From NCBI RefSeq assembly GCF_041538065.1, contig NZ_JBGORW010000002.1:1-64000 (forward strand): a stretch of DNA of 64,000 nucleotides, in the 5' to 3' direction. The position numbers and the translations under genes are program-made. Below the pieces are notes generated by a model that saw nothing but the letters and a program-made list of their open reading frames with translations, did not search any database and was not told the DNA's origin. Below, one piece after another: positions 47,666 through 55,703 of this stretch (position 1 is its first letter; each line of letters begins with the position of its first letter). This stretch comes from Leptotrichia hongkongensis. Its GTDB lineage: Bacteria; Fusobacteriota; Fusobacteriia; Fusobacteriales; Leptotrichiaceae.

Positions 47666-48700
47666 TTAAATTAACAAAGAAATTGGATTTTCCAAAGCAT
47701 TTTTCAAATCCTGCATAAATTTAGCTCCAGCAAGTCCATCTACCACTCTGTGATCGATTGTAAGTGTCAAAGTCATCATTGGACGAACTGTAATTTCACC
47801 ATTTACAACAACAGGCTTTTCAACTGTAGAAGAAACTCCCAAGATTGCTGAATTTGGCTGATTTATTATCGGGTTAAAGCTTTGTACTCCAAACATTCCA
47901 AGATTACTTATTGTAAATGTGCTTCCACTTTGCTCATCAGGTGTCAACTTCATATCCAATGCTTTTTTCACTATCTTCTTAGATTCAACAACTAATTCGC
48001 TAAGTGTCATTTTATCTGCACCTTTTACAACTGGCACAAGAAGTCCACCGTCAAATCCTACTGCAATCGCCAAGTTTACATAATTATGCAGAATAATCTG
48101 TGTCCCATCTTCTGACAAACTTGAATTTACAAACTTGTGCTTTAACAAAGTTTTTATAACTGCAAATGAAATAATGTCTGTTATTGTAATTTTCTTTCCT
48201 GTACTTTCCAAAATTGTATCAAGTATTTTCTTTCTTAGTGCAATAGCTTCTGTCATGTCAATTTCGTAATTAAGTGCAAATGTAGGTGCTGTTAGATAAC
48301 TTTCTGTCATACGTTTTGAAATAACTTTTCTCATTGCTGACATTGGCACAATTTCTATATCCTGCTGTGCAACTGCTTTTTCTTCTGCGACAACAGCTTT
48401 TTCATGTCTTGCCAAATCTTCCGTTTCCTGTGGCTTAGCAATCAATTTCAAAATATCATCTCGCATTATTTTTCCATTGTATCCTGTCCCAACAACACTT
48501 TCCAGCTCAATGTTATGATCCAACGCAATCTTTCTTGCAAGTGGCGATATTCTAATATGATTTTCAAATTTAAATGTTTCTACATCTTCCTTATGAACAC
48601 GTCCGTTTGCTCCACTACCTTTCACAAGAAAAAGATCAAGTCCCATCTGCTGTGCTAATTTACGTGCTGCAGGAGTAGCTCTTAACTCATTATTTTCCAT
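47666..48700 (-). CDS. pdhC: Dihydrolipoamide acetyltransferase (E2) lacking a lipoyl domain
   Basis: E2 transfers acetyl groups to CoA and forms the complex core. The 344 residues start directly with a peripheral-subunit-binding domain (TPAARKLAQQMGLDLF to HKEDVETF, about 9-42). A second similar domain follows (ISPLARKIALDHNIELESV, about 51-86), then the catalytic domain, ending with IDHRVVDGLAGAKF. No N-terminal lipoyl domain and no DKA/DKT motif exist. The upstream gene ends only 39 bases before, so none was split off. Confidence 0.93.
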   Translation of the reverse strand: MENNELRATPAARKLAQQMGLDLFLVKGSGANGRVHKEDVETFKFENHIRISPLARKIALDHNIELESVVGTGYNGKIMRDDILKLIAKPQETEDLARHEKAVVAEEKAVAQQDIEIVPMSAMRKVISKRMTESYLTAPTFALNYEIDMTEAIALRKKILDTILESTGKKITITDIISFAVIKTLLKHKFVNSSLSEDGTQIILHNYVNLAIAVGFDGGLLVPVVKGADKMTLSELVVESKKIVKKALDMKLTPDEQSGSTFTISNLGMFGVQSFNPIINQPNSAILGVSSTVEKPVVVNGEITVRPMMTLTLTIDHRVVDGLAGAKFMQDLKNALENPISLLI

Positions 48701-48739
48701 AGCTTCTTCCTTTCTATTTTATTTCTTCCTATATATTTT

Positions 48740-49732
48740 TTATTGTTTATTTTTTACTTTTCTAATTGCTTCTACAATTTTTTCCACACTTGGAACCATC
48801 GCTGTTTCAAGAGTGTGATTATAAGGTATTGGTACATCTTCCCCTGCTAATCTTACTATTGGATGATCCAAATAGTCAAATGTGTCACTTTCTGAAATAA
48901 TTGCAGAAATTTCTCCGATAAACCCGCTTGTTTTGTGAGCATCATTTACTAAAATTACTCTTCCAGTCTTTTTCACAGAATTTAATATAATTTCCTTATC
49001 TAATGGAACTAATGTTCTTGGATCTACAACTTCTACGCTAATTCCTTCACCTTCTACAATTTCTGCTGCCTTCATTACTCTTTCCAGCATTCTTCCATAA
49101 GTTACAATTGTAATATCTTTTCCTTCTTTTTTAATTTCACCTTTTCCTAAAGGAATAACAAATTCAGGGTCTGTAGGAACTTCACCTTTCATATTGTATT
49201 GTGCTTTATATTCAAGGAAAATTACTGGGTTATTATCACGAATTGCTGATTTTAAAAGCCCTTTTACATCCGCAGGTGTTCCTGGCGCAACAACTTTTAC
49301 TCCTGGAATATGAGTAAACCAAGATTCAAGTGACTGTGAATGCTGTGCTGCCGAACCCACTCCAGAACCTGCCGCACATCTGAATGTTACTGGCACTTGT
49401 CCTTTTCCACCAAACATATATCTAGTTTTTGCCGCCTGATTTACAATGTTATCCATCATATAAACGATAAAATCCATAAATGTTACATCAACTATAGGAC
49501 GAAGCCCTGTCATTGCAGCACCAACTGCAGCTCCAGAAATTGCCGACTCTGAAATTGGAGTATCTTTTATTCTTTCTGGCCCAAATTCATCCAGCATTCC
49601 AACTGATGTTCCAAAATCCCCTCCAAAAATTCCTACATCTTCTCCCATTAAAAATACATTTTCATCTCTTCTCATCTCTTCCGACATTGCTGTAATAATT
49701 GCCTCTTTTACAGACATCAACTTTGTTTCCAT
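48740..49732 (-). CDS. pdhB: Pyruvate dehydrogenase E1 component, beta subunit
   Basis: The 330-residue subunit begins with KEAIITAMSEEMRRDENVFLMGEDVG (split for length: KEAIITAMSEEMRRD, then VFLMGEDVG). It has VFLEYKAQY in the middle and VVDPRTLVPLD and HKTSGFIGE in the C-terminal transketolase domain. With the alpha subunit it forms the TPP-dependent decarboxylase. It follows pdhA by 15 bases. Confidence 0.95.
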   Translation of the reverse strand: METKLMSVKEAIITAMSEEMRRDENVFLMGEDVGIFGGDFGTSVGMLDEFGPERIKDTPISESAISGAAVGAAMTGLRPIVDVTFMDFIVYMMDNIVNQAAKTRYMFGGKGQVPVTFRCAAGSGVGSAAQHSQSLESWFTHIPGVKVVAPGTPADVKGLLKSAIRDNNPVIFLEYKAQYNMKGEVPTDPEFVIPLGKGEIKKEGKDITIVTYGRMLERVMKAAEIVEGEGISVEVVDPRTLVPLDKEIILNSVKKTGRVILVNDAHKTSGFIGEISAIISESDTFDYLDHPIVRLAGEDVPIPYNHTLETAMVPSVEKIVEAIRKVKNKQ

Positions 49733-49747
49733 TTTCTATCTCCTTTT

Positions 49748-50713
49748 CTAATTCGCAAATATATCTTCAAATGCAGATTCCAACGTAGGTTCTGGACTAT
49801 TTTTTGCAAATTCTACTGCATCTTCAATCTGTTTTTTTGATTTTTCTTCAAGCTCTACTAATTCTTCCTCTGTTGCAATATTATTTTCAAGTAAGTAATT
49901 TCTGAATTTTAAGTTAGGATCTTTTAACTTCCATTCGTCAACTTCTTCTTTTGTTCTGTATTTTCCAGGATCAGAACTCGAATGTCCGAACCATCTGTAA
50001 GTTACGCTTTCAATAAATACAGGTCCTTTTCCTTCTCTCACATCCTTTACAGCCTTTTCAAAAGTTTCATAAACTGAAAGAACATCATTTCCATCTTCAA
50101 TAAAATATCCTGGCATTCCATAAGCTGCAGCCCTTTGATAAAGATGCTCCACTTTTGCAACACTATTAATTGAAGTACTTATTCCATATCCATTATTAAT
50201 TGCATAAAAAATAACAGGTACATTCCATACTGACGCCAAGTTCATTGCTTCGTGAAAGCTTCCTTCATTTGTAGCCCCATCTCCGAAAAAGCAAACCACT
50301 ATTTTCCCAGTATTTTTTACTTTTTGAGTATAAGCTGCACCAACTGCCATTCCGTGTCCACCACCAACAATTCCGTTTGCTCCCAAGTTTCCACTTTCTA
50401 AATCAGCAATGTGCATCGAACCACCTTTACCTTTACAAGTTCCAGTAGCCTTTCCCATAATTTCAGCCATCATTCCATTCAAGTCAATCCCTTTAGCAAT
50501 AACCTGTCCATGTCCTCTGTGATTAGATGTAATAAGATCATCAGCATTCAATGCCGCAATAGCACCAACATTCGCCGCTTCTTCTCCTACTGACAAATGT
50601 GTCATTCCAGGCACCATTCCTCTTTTCACAAGCTGATTTACTTTTAAATCAAAATTTCTAATGCTAAGCATTCGTTCGTAAATATTCAGCAATTTACCTT
50701 TTGATAGTTCCAT
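49748..50713 (-). CDS. pdhA: Pyruvate dehydrogenase E1 component, alpha subunit
   Basis: The TPP-binding motif is GDGATNEGSFHEAMNLASVW, and YRWFGHSSSDPGKYRT marks the regulatory loop region. The ATG at 50713 follows GGAGGG with five bases of spacing and gives 321 residues; the frame is open 48 bases further but without a site. It is first in the operon pdhA-pdhB-pdhC-lpdA-lplA and diverges from the pseudogene at 50975. Confidence 0.95.
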   Translation of the reverse strand: MELSKGKLLNIYERMLSIRNFDLKVNQLVKRGMVPGMTHLSVGEEAANVGAIAALNADDLITSNHRGHGQVIAKGIDLNGMMAEIMGKATGTCKGKGGSMHIADLESGNLGANGIVGGGHGMAVGAAYTQKVKNTGKIVVCFFGDGATNEGSFHEAMNLASVWNVPVIFYAINNGYGISTSINSVAKVEHLYQRAAAYGMPGYFIEDGNDVLSVYETFEKAVKDVREGKGPVFIESVTYRWFGHSSSDPGKYRTKEEVDEWKLKDPNLKFRNYLLENNIATEEELVELEEKSKKQIEDAVEFAKNSPEPTLESAFEDIFAN

Positions 50714-50906
50714 AATTCCCTCCATTAAATATATTTTTATATCTTTATAAATTTTTAACAATCAATATTTTGTTTTTCAAAATTTTCCAGTTAATTTTAT
50801 CATAATTTTGTAATCATTACAATAGATATTTACAAGTTAAAAAAATATCTTTTAAGTACTTATTTCTTTTACTAACTTTAATCTTTTCTATTATACAAAA
50901 TTATCC

Positions 50907-50935
50907 TTTACATTTTATAAATTTTACATTATACT
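50907..50935 (+). promoter_or_regulatory. Promoter for the DIP1984-like pseudogene
   Basis: TTTACA (50907-50912) and TATACT (50930-50935) are separated by 17 bases. It reads toward the start codon at 50975, so the broken gene still has an intact promoter and ribosome binding site (GGAGG at 50961-50965). Confidence 0.6.
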
Positions 50936-50974
50936 TTAAAGTACTAAAAAATTGAAAATTGGAGGATAAATCAA

Positions 50975-51433
50975 ATGAAAATCGTTGAAGCTCTTATTTT
51001 ACGTGCCGATATTCAAAAAAGAATTTCACAGTTAAAAACAAGACTTAATAATAATGCTAAAGTTTAAGAAAATGAAGAACCTGCTGAAAATCCCGAATTT
51101 TTATTAACTGAATTAGATGACTTAATTTCCCAGCTAAATGATTTAATAATAAAAATAAACAAAACGAATACTCTTTCAAAAATTGATGGGATTTCATTAG
51201 TTGAACTAATTGCAAAAAAAGATACTCTTTCACAAAAAGCAGGAATTCTGCGTGAATTTATAGAAATTGCAAGCCAAAAGATAAATCTTTATTCCTCAAC
51301 AGAAATAAAGGTTTTTAGTACGGTTAATGTTCCAGCACAGCAAAAGCAGCTAGATAAATTGTCTAAGGAAATTCGTGAAACTGATACAAAATTACAGCAG
51401 GCAAACTGGACTATTGATTTGATTGAAGAATAG
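50975..51433 (+). pseudogene. DIP1984-family protein gene with in-frame stop
   Basis: The frame runs 153 codons and is interrupted only once, by TAA at codon 31 (51065-51067). Around it the family sequence is intact: MKIVEALILRADIQKRISQL before, and ENEEPAENPEFLLTELDDL after. In the family a Gln commonly stands here (VQENEEPAE), so a single CAA-to-TAA change explains it. The remaining coiled-coil protein ends LQQANWTIDLIEE. The function of DIP1984 proteins is unknown. Loss may be recent, because no other damage is seen. Confidence 0.8.
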
Positions 51434-51444
51434 AAAAATATAAC

Positions 51445-51524
51445 TTACACTAAATTCTATTTAAAAATATTCGGTTTATATTCTTTAATTAGAAAATTCA
51501 TAATAAATTTTGGGCGTAGATATT
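51445..51524 (+). repeat. Dispersed repeat family C, copy 2 (partial)
   Basis: It matches the first and middle parts of 63505-63625 in the same orientation: CTAAATTCTATTTAAAAA, then GGTTTATAT, TTAGAAAA and TAATAAATT in order. The spacing differs slightly. The far end (GGGCGTAGATAT) is a poor match to GGGGTTTAGTAT of the other copy. It begins about 12 bases after the pseudogene stop. Confidence 0.6.
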
Positions 51525-51854
51525 ATTAAGGTGAACATAAGCCTTTGGATATTAGGAAAAAAATATCCTACAAAATGACGTAATGCGGGGAAGTTACAAA
51601 AATTACGATTAATCCCAGTATTGTTACATCAGTACGAATCATTGTAAATGTTACTACCATATGTTAATTAGTAATATCGAGGTTGGGTTGCGGGATTACT
51701 TTAGTTACAATATGTAGACTGTTAAATATAAAGTGGCTTTTTGATTTATATTTTTTAAACATGACTTACAGTAAATAAGTTTATTTAAAAAAATCCTATT
51801 ATAATCCTGTTAGACTTGATTTATCTTAAGTTTATAAAAAAATAAAAACAATAT

Positions 51855-51894
51855 AAAAAGTGAAAAACTAAAATTAATTAGTAATTCACTTTTT
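51855..51894. terminator. Terminator of asnA
   Basis: AAAAAGTGAA (51855-51864) pairs perfectly with TTCACTTTTT (51885-51894). It lies about 24 bases past the asnA stop on the minus strand and could work in both directions. Confidence 0.75.
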
Positions 51895-51917
51895 TCTTTT
51901 TGATTTATATTTTCATC

Positions 51918-52934
51918 TTAATACCACAAAAGATTAATTCCATTTTCTTTACATTTTTTTACGATCTCAGGAGTCCAAACAGAAGCCTGAACTTCTCCAA
52001 TATGCGCTTTTTGTAACAAGAACATACAAATTCTCGACTGTCCGATTCCTCCACCGATTGTTAACGGTAATTCATCATTTAAAAGCATTTTATGAAAATC
52101 AAGATTTTTTCGTTCTTCTAAGTTCAATTCCTTCAATTGACGTTCTAGCGCCTCTTTATCTACACGGATTCCCATTGATGATAATTCTAACGAACTATCA
52201 AGAACTGGATTCCACATAATCAAATCTCCATTTAGTTCCCAATCATCATAATCTGGAGCACGCCCATCATGTCTTTGTCCAGAATTTAACATTTTTCCAA
52301 TTTGCATAATAAATACTGCGCCATTTTCTTTTGCAAATCTTTCTTCTCTTTCATTTGGAGTCAATTCAGGATATAAATTTTCTAACTCTTGTGAAGTTAT
52401 AAAAGTTACTTCCTTAGGTAAAAATTTTTCAAATTTGCTAAATTTATCTGTCAATTCTTTTTCTGTATTTAAAAAGACTTGATAGATTTTTTTTACAGTT
52501 TCTTTTAAAAACTCTAAATTTCTATCCTCTTTTGAGATAACTTTTTCCCAGTCCCATTGATCCACGTAAATTGAATGAGTGTTATCTAGATCTTCATCTC
52601 TTCTAATGGCATTCATATCTGTGTAAATACCTTTTCCAGCCTCTACACCATACTGCTTTAATGCTATTCTTTTCCATTTTGCAAGTGAATGCACAATTTC
52701 CAATGTAGTATCTGGCATTTCTTTCATTTCAAAAGCCACAGGACGTTCGACTCCATTTAGATTATCATTAATCCCAGCAGACTTTCTAACAAACATAGGT
52801 GCTGAAATTCTTGTTAAATCTAATGCTTTTGCAAGTTCTCTCTCAAAACAGTCTTTCGCCACTTTTATGGCAATTTCTGTTTCCATAATTCCGTATTTGG
52901 AATCATAATTTTTTGGAATTATAATACTTGACAT
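51918..52934 (-). CDS. asnA: Aspartate-ammonia ligase (asparagine synthetase A)
   Basis: The enzyme makes asparagine from aspartate, ammonia and ATP. The 338-residue class II synthetase-like protein starts in the usual way ([16 protein letters not shown]). It has [17 protein letters not shown], a WDWEK motif and the C-terminal [17 protein letters not shown]. It is monocistronic, with a promoter upstream (52975-53003) and a terminator downstream. Confidence 0.97.
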   Translation of the reverse strand: MSSIIIPKNYDSKYGIMETEIAIKVAKDCFERELAKALDLTRISAPMFVRKSAGINDNLNGVERPVAFEMKEMPDTTLEIVHSLAKWKRIALKQYGVEAGKGIYTDMNAIRRDEDLDNTHSIYVDQWDWEKVISKEDRNLEFLKETVKKIYQVFLNTEKELTDKFSKFEKFLPKEVTFITSQELENLYPELTPNEREERFAKENGAVFIMQIGKMLNSGQRHDGRAPDYDDWELNGDLIMWNPVLDSSLELSSMGIRVDKEALERQLKELNLEERKNLDFHKMLLNDELPLTIGGGIGQSRICMFLLQKAHIGEVQASVWTPEIVKKCKENGINLLWY

Positions 52935-52974
52935 ATACTCTCCTTCTTTCCCAGTTTTTTTATTCTACTTTTAA

Positions 52975-53003
52975 ATGGTATCAAAATTATTATTTATTGT
53001 CAA
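52975..53003 (-). promoter_or_regulatory. Probable promoter of asnA
   Basis: On the minus strand a perfect TTGACA (52998-53003) is followed after 17 bases by TACCAT (52975-52980), a weak -10. The -10 box is about 40 bases before the start codon. Confidence 0.5.
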
Positions 53004-53097
53004 ATTTTTTTATTTTAAAGCTTAGTGCCTATTGCTTTTTATAATAAACATATGTAAAATATAATTGAATTATAAAAAATATTTATGAAAGGATTTT

Positions 53098-54252
53098 ATG
53101 AAAAAATATCTATTATTAATTTTATTTATTATTTTAGTTTCTATACTTGCAATAATCATAATAAATCCCAATTTTAAAAATTTTAGGAATAAATTTATTA
53201 ATTTTGAAAAAACAACCGACATTAAAAAATCAAATACTCAAAAAAATGATAAATTTGATGAAAAGACAGAATTCACAATAATTGGCGTTGGAGATATAAT
53301 GCTTGGATCAAATTACCCTTTTGAATATCTGCTTCCTGAAAATGATGCCAATATTCTTGAAAATACGCAAAATATACTGAAAAATGCTGACATAACTGCA
53401 GGAAATCTGGAAGGAACACTATTTGATACAGGCGGAACTCCCAAAAGCTGTAATAATCCAAATGTGTGTTATGCTTTTCGCATGCCTTCAAGATATGGGA
53501 CATATTTAAAACAGGCTGGATTCGACTATTTGAGCATTGCCAATAATCACAGTAATGATTTTGGAGAAATCGGGATTAAGGAAACTATTAAAAATCTTGA
53601 TAATTTAGGAATAAAATACTCTGGAATTAAAAATATTGCTGAAAGTACGATTTTAGAAAAAAATGGAAAAAAATTTGGATTTATTTCATTTTCTCCAAAT
53701 TCAGCTACTGTAAAACTAAATGATTATAATTATGCAAAAAAACTTATTTCTGAATTAAAATCAAAAGTTGATATTGTAATTGTTATGTTTCACGGTGGAG
53801 CCGAAGGTGCTAATGCTGAACACATTACTAAAAGACATGAAATTTTTCATGGCGAAGATAGAGGAAATGTTTATGAGTTTGCCCATTTTGCTATAGACAA
53901 TGGAGCTGATGTAATCTTTGGGCAAGGCCCTCATGTTACAAGAGCAGTCGAACTTTACAAAAATAAATTTATTTCATATAGTGGAGGAAATTTTGCAACT
54001 TTTGGAAAAATAAATGTTTCTGGTTCAATGGGAATTGCACCTATTTTTAAAATCAAAATAAATAATAAAGGAGACTTTATTTCTGGAGAAATTATTCCAG
54101 TAAGACAAACCTACAGAAGTTTAGGTCCTTTTATAGATTCAGAAAAATTAGCAATAAAAAAGATAATTTCCTTAAATAAATCTGATTTTCCAAATGGAAA
54201 TGGGTTTTCTATCAACGAAGAAGGAAAAATTAATAAGAATAATGATCTATAG
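53098..54252 (+). CDS. CapA/PgsA-type metallophosphatase-like protein
   Basis: The 384-residue product has an N-terminal membrane anchor (about 4-24), a charged linker and a CapA domain. Motifs are GVGDIMLGSN, AGNLEGTLFD, IANNHSNDFGE, FHGGAEGANA and GPHVTRAVELYK, the metal-ligand blocks of the family. CapA/PgsA takes part in poly-gamma-glutamate export or capsule retention, but no pgsB/capB or pgsC gene lies nearby, so the substrate is open. AAAGGA precedes ATG. A terminator follows at 54403. Repeat B copy 2 starts over its stop codon. Confidence 0.88.
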   Translation: MKKYLLLILFIILVSILAIIIINPNFKNFRNKFINFEKTTDIKKSNTQKNDKFDEKTEFTIIGVGDIMLGSNYPFEYLLPENDANILENTQNILKNADITAGNLEGTLFDTGGTPKSCNNPNVCYAFRMPSRYGTYLKQAGFDYLSIANNHSNDFGEIGIKETIKNLDNLGIKYSGIKNIAESTILEKNGKKFGFISFSPNSATVKLNDYNYAKKLISELKSKVDIVIVMFHGGAEGANAEHITKRHEIFHGEDRGNVYEFAHFAIDNGADVIFGQGPHVTRAVELYKNKFISYSGGNFATFGKINVSGSMGIAPIFKIKINNKGDFISGEIIPVRQTYRSLGPFIDSEKLAIKKIISLNKSDFPNGNGFSINEEGKINKNNDL

Positions 54253-54353
54253 TAAAACTTATTTAAAACTAAACTCAAAAGCTATGACTATTTTACTCAA
54301 ACCATAAATTTATATAATTTTAGCAGTTTAATTTAAAATAGGTTTGAGTATGA
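54248..54353 (+). repeat. Dispersed repeat family B, copy 2
   Basis: This stretch aligns over its full length with the reverse complement of 22667-22771. It overlaps the capA-like stop codon by a few bases. The core has inverted ends ACTCAAACC and GGTTTGAGT. It separates the gene from its terminator. Confidence 0.75.
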
Positions 54354-54402
54354 ATTAAAAACTTTTTCTTTTATTTTTCACAAATTTAAAAAATATAGCT
54401 GG

Positions 54403-54434
54403 AAATCAGGATAAAAAAATCCTGATTTTTATTT
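54403..54434 (+). terminator. Terminator after the CapA-type gene
   Basis: AAATCAGGAT (54403-54412) pairs perfectly with ATCCTGATTT (54419-54428), and a T-rich run follows on the plus strand. It reaches the stop codon of the convergent adaptor gene. Confidence 0.8.
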
Positions 54435-55688
54435 TCTCTTCAGTCTGATAATCTCTCTCTCATTCTCATTCATTCTATTCCCCAGCTTTTCATTTTCCCG
54501 CTCTAACCTTTCCAACTTTTTCTTCTTTTCAATTTCCTCATCCTTAATATTCCTTCGTTCCACAATCACATTATTCCCAATTTTATCATCAGGATTCCCA
54601 ATAATTTCCATTCCTTCTCCAATATCCATTCCAAAAATTTCAATCTTCTCTCCATTATCCATCCCAATAAACACTTCCTTTTCTTTAACCAAATTATTCT
54701 TATCAATCAAATAAATATAGTTTTTTTGATTTTTAAAAATAACAGCCTTTTTTGGAATAGCTAGAATATTCTCTTTTTTCTTATAAATCACACGAATATC
54801 CACTTGCTCGTTTAAAAACAAATCCTTAAATAAAGTTGGTAAAAACTCAAACACATTCATATCCCCAATTTTATTAATCTTAAATAATTCTGCTTCAATA
54901 ACTTTTTTTTCAGAAAATAAATCTGAATTCTTTTTTGTCTTATCCTTATCTTGCAAAATTTCCTTATTTTTATCATTTTTCATTTCAATTAATTCTTCAA
55001 GTGTTTTTTCTTCTCCATTTTTTTTATCTTTTCTCCTAAAAATACTAATTTCGGCAACATCACCAATATTGAGATTTTTAACTTTCTCACTTTTCAAACT
55101 TTCACTAACTATTTTTAAATCTTCCTTTTTTGCAAGAATCAAAATAGGCTCATTTTTATTTCTAATTCCGCCTTTCACTGTATTAATTTTCACAATGTAA
55201 GCATCAAATGGACTTCTTACACTTCTCTGAATCAATCTTGTATTTCTCATTTCATCTTTAATTTCAATTTCCAATCCTGATATTTCTCCGCTTAATTCCT
55301 GAATTTTCTGACTAACATCAGCTCCCAATTCCTTTTGTTTTTCCAAATTTCGTAATTCTCGATTTTTAATCACTAATAACGTACGTTTTTCATTCAATCC
55401 ATTTTTCTGATAATCGCTAAATTTCACTATTACATCGCCCTTTTTTACAAAATCTCCAGCCTTGTAATAAACATCATCAACGGATAAATTCACATCCAGT
55501 CCAATTTTAGTAATATTATGTGCAACAACAATTCCTTTCATATCCACAAAAAGTTCAAGATTTTCACGTGTTATTTTTTCAATAACATATTTCTGATTAA
55601 CTTTCGGAGTACAAAATTTTATCATAAAAAGAATAATAAAAATAAAAATTGTGGGCATTATCCAAATTATTTCATCTTTTTTTCTCAA
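54429..55688 (-). CDS. HlyD/membrane-fusion-type adaptor protein
   Basis: The 419-residue product has one N-terminal membrane helix (about 8-24) and a lipoyl-like segment with YYKAGDFVKKGDVIVKF. A coiled-coil hairpin (about 95-150) and SVRSPFDAYIVKINTVKGG follow, then a beta-barrel and a membrane-proximal domain. The C-terminal 30 residues are a charged coiled coil. This is the plan of periplasmic adaptors for ABC or RND export, yet no transporter gene is next to it. The start appears to be TTG at 55688. It is the last gene of the phospho-signalling group, 15 bases after the actin-like gene. Confidence 0.75.
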   Translation of the reverse strand: MRKKDEIIWIMPTIFIFIILFMIKFCTPKVNQKYVIEKITRENLELFVDMKGIVVAHNITKIGLDVNLSVDDVYYKAGDFVKKGDVIVKFSDYQKNGLNEKRTLLVIKNRELRNLEKQKELGADVSQKIQELSGEISGLEIEIKDEMRNTRLIQRSVRSPFDAYIVKINTVKGGIRNKNEPILILAKKEDLKIVSESLKSEKVKNLNIGDVAEISIFRRKDKKNGEEKTLEELIEMKNDKNKEILQDKDKTKKNSDLFSEKKVIEAELFKINKIGDMNVFEFLPTLFKDLFLNEQVDIRVIYKKKENILAIPKKAVIFKNQKNYIYLIDKNNLVKEKEVFIGMDNGEKIEIFGMDIGEGMEIIGNPDDKIGNNVIVERRNIKDEEIEKKKKLERLERENEKLGNRMNENEREIIRLKRK

Positions 55689-55703
55689 ATTTCTCTTCCT
55701 TTT

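Larger units (their letters stand above)
51434..51917. other. Gene-free stretch with repeat C and an unexplained structured block
   Basis: No gene is visible. It starts with repeat C copy 2 (51445-51524). Bases 51525-51740 are less AT-rich than the flanks and show hairpin potential: GGATATT around 51556 with AATATCC near 51570, and GGGATTA-type stretches in both orientations. The asnA terminator closes it. I cannot name an RNA family for the middle block. Confidence 0.5.

Noticed and set aside
17233..51067. Stop-codon reassignment or read-through, since rnfC and the DIP1984 gene each contain an in-frame TAA
   Set aside because: TAA is the normal stop of many intact genes here (for example rpoD, prs and secE), so two isolated nonsense changes are the simpler reading.
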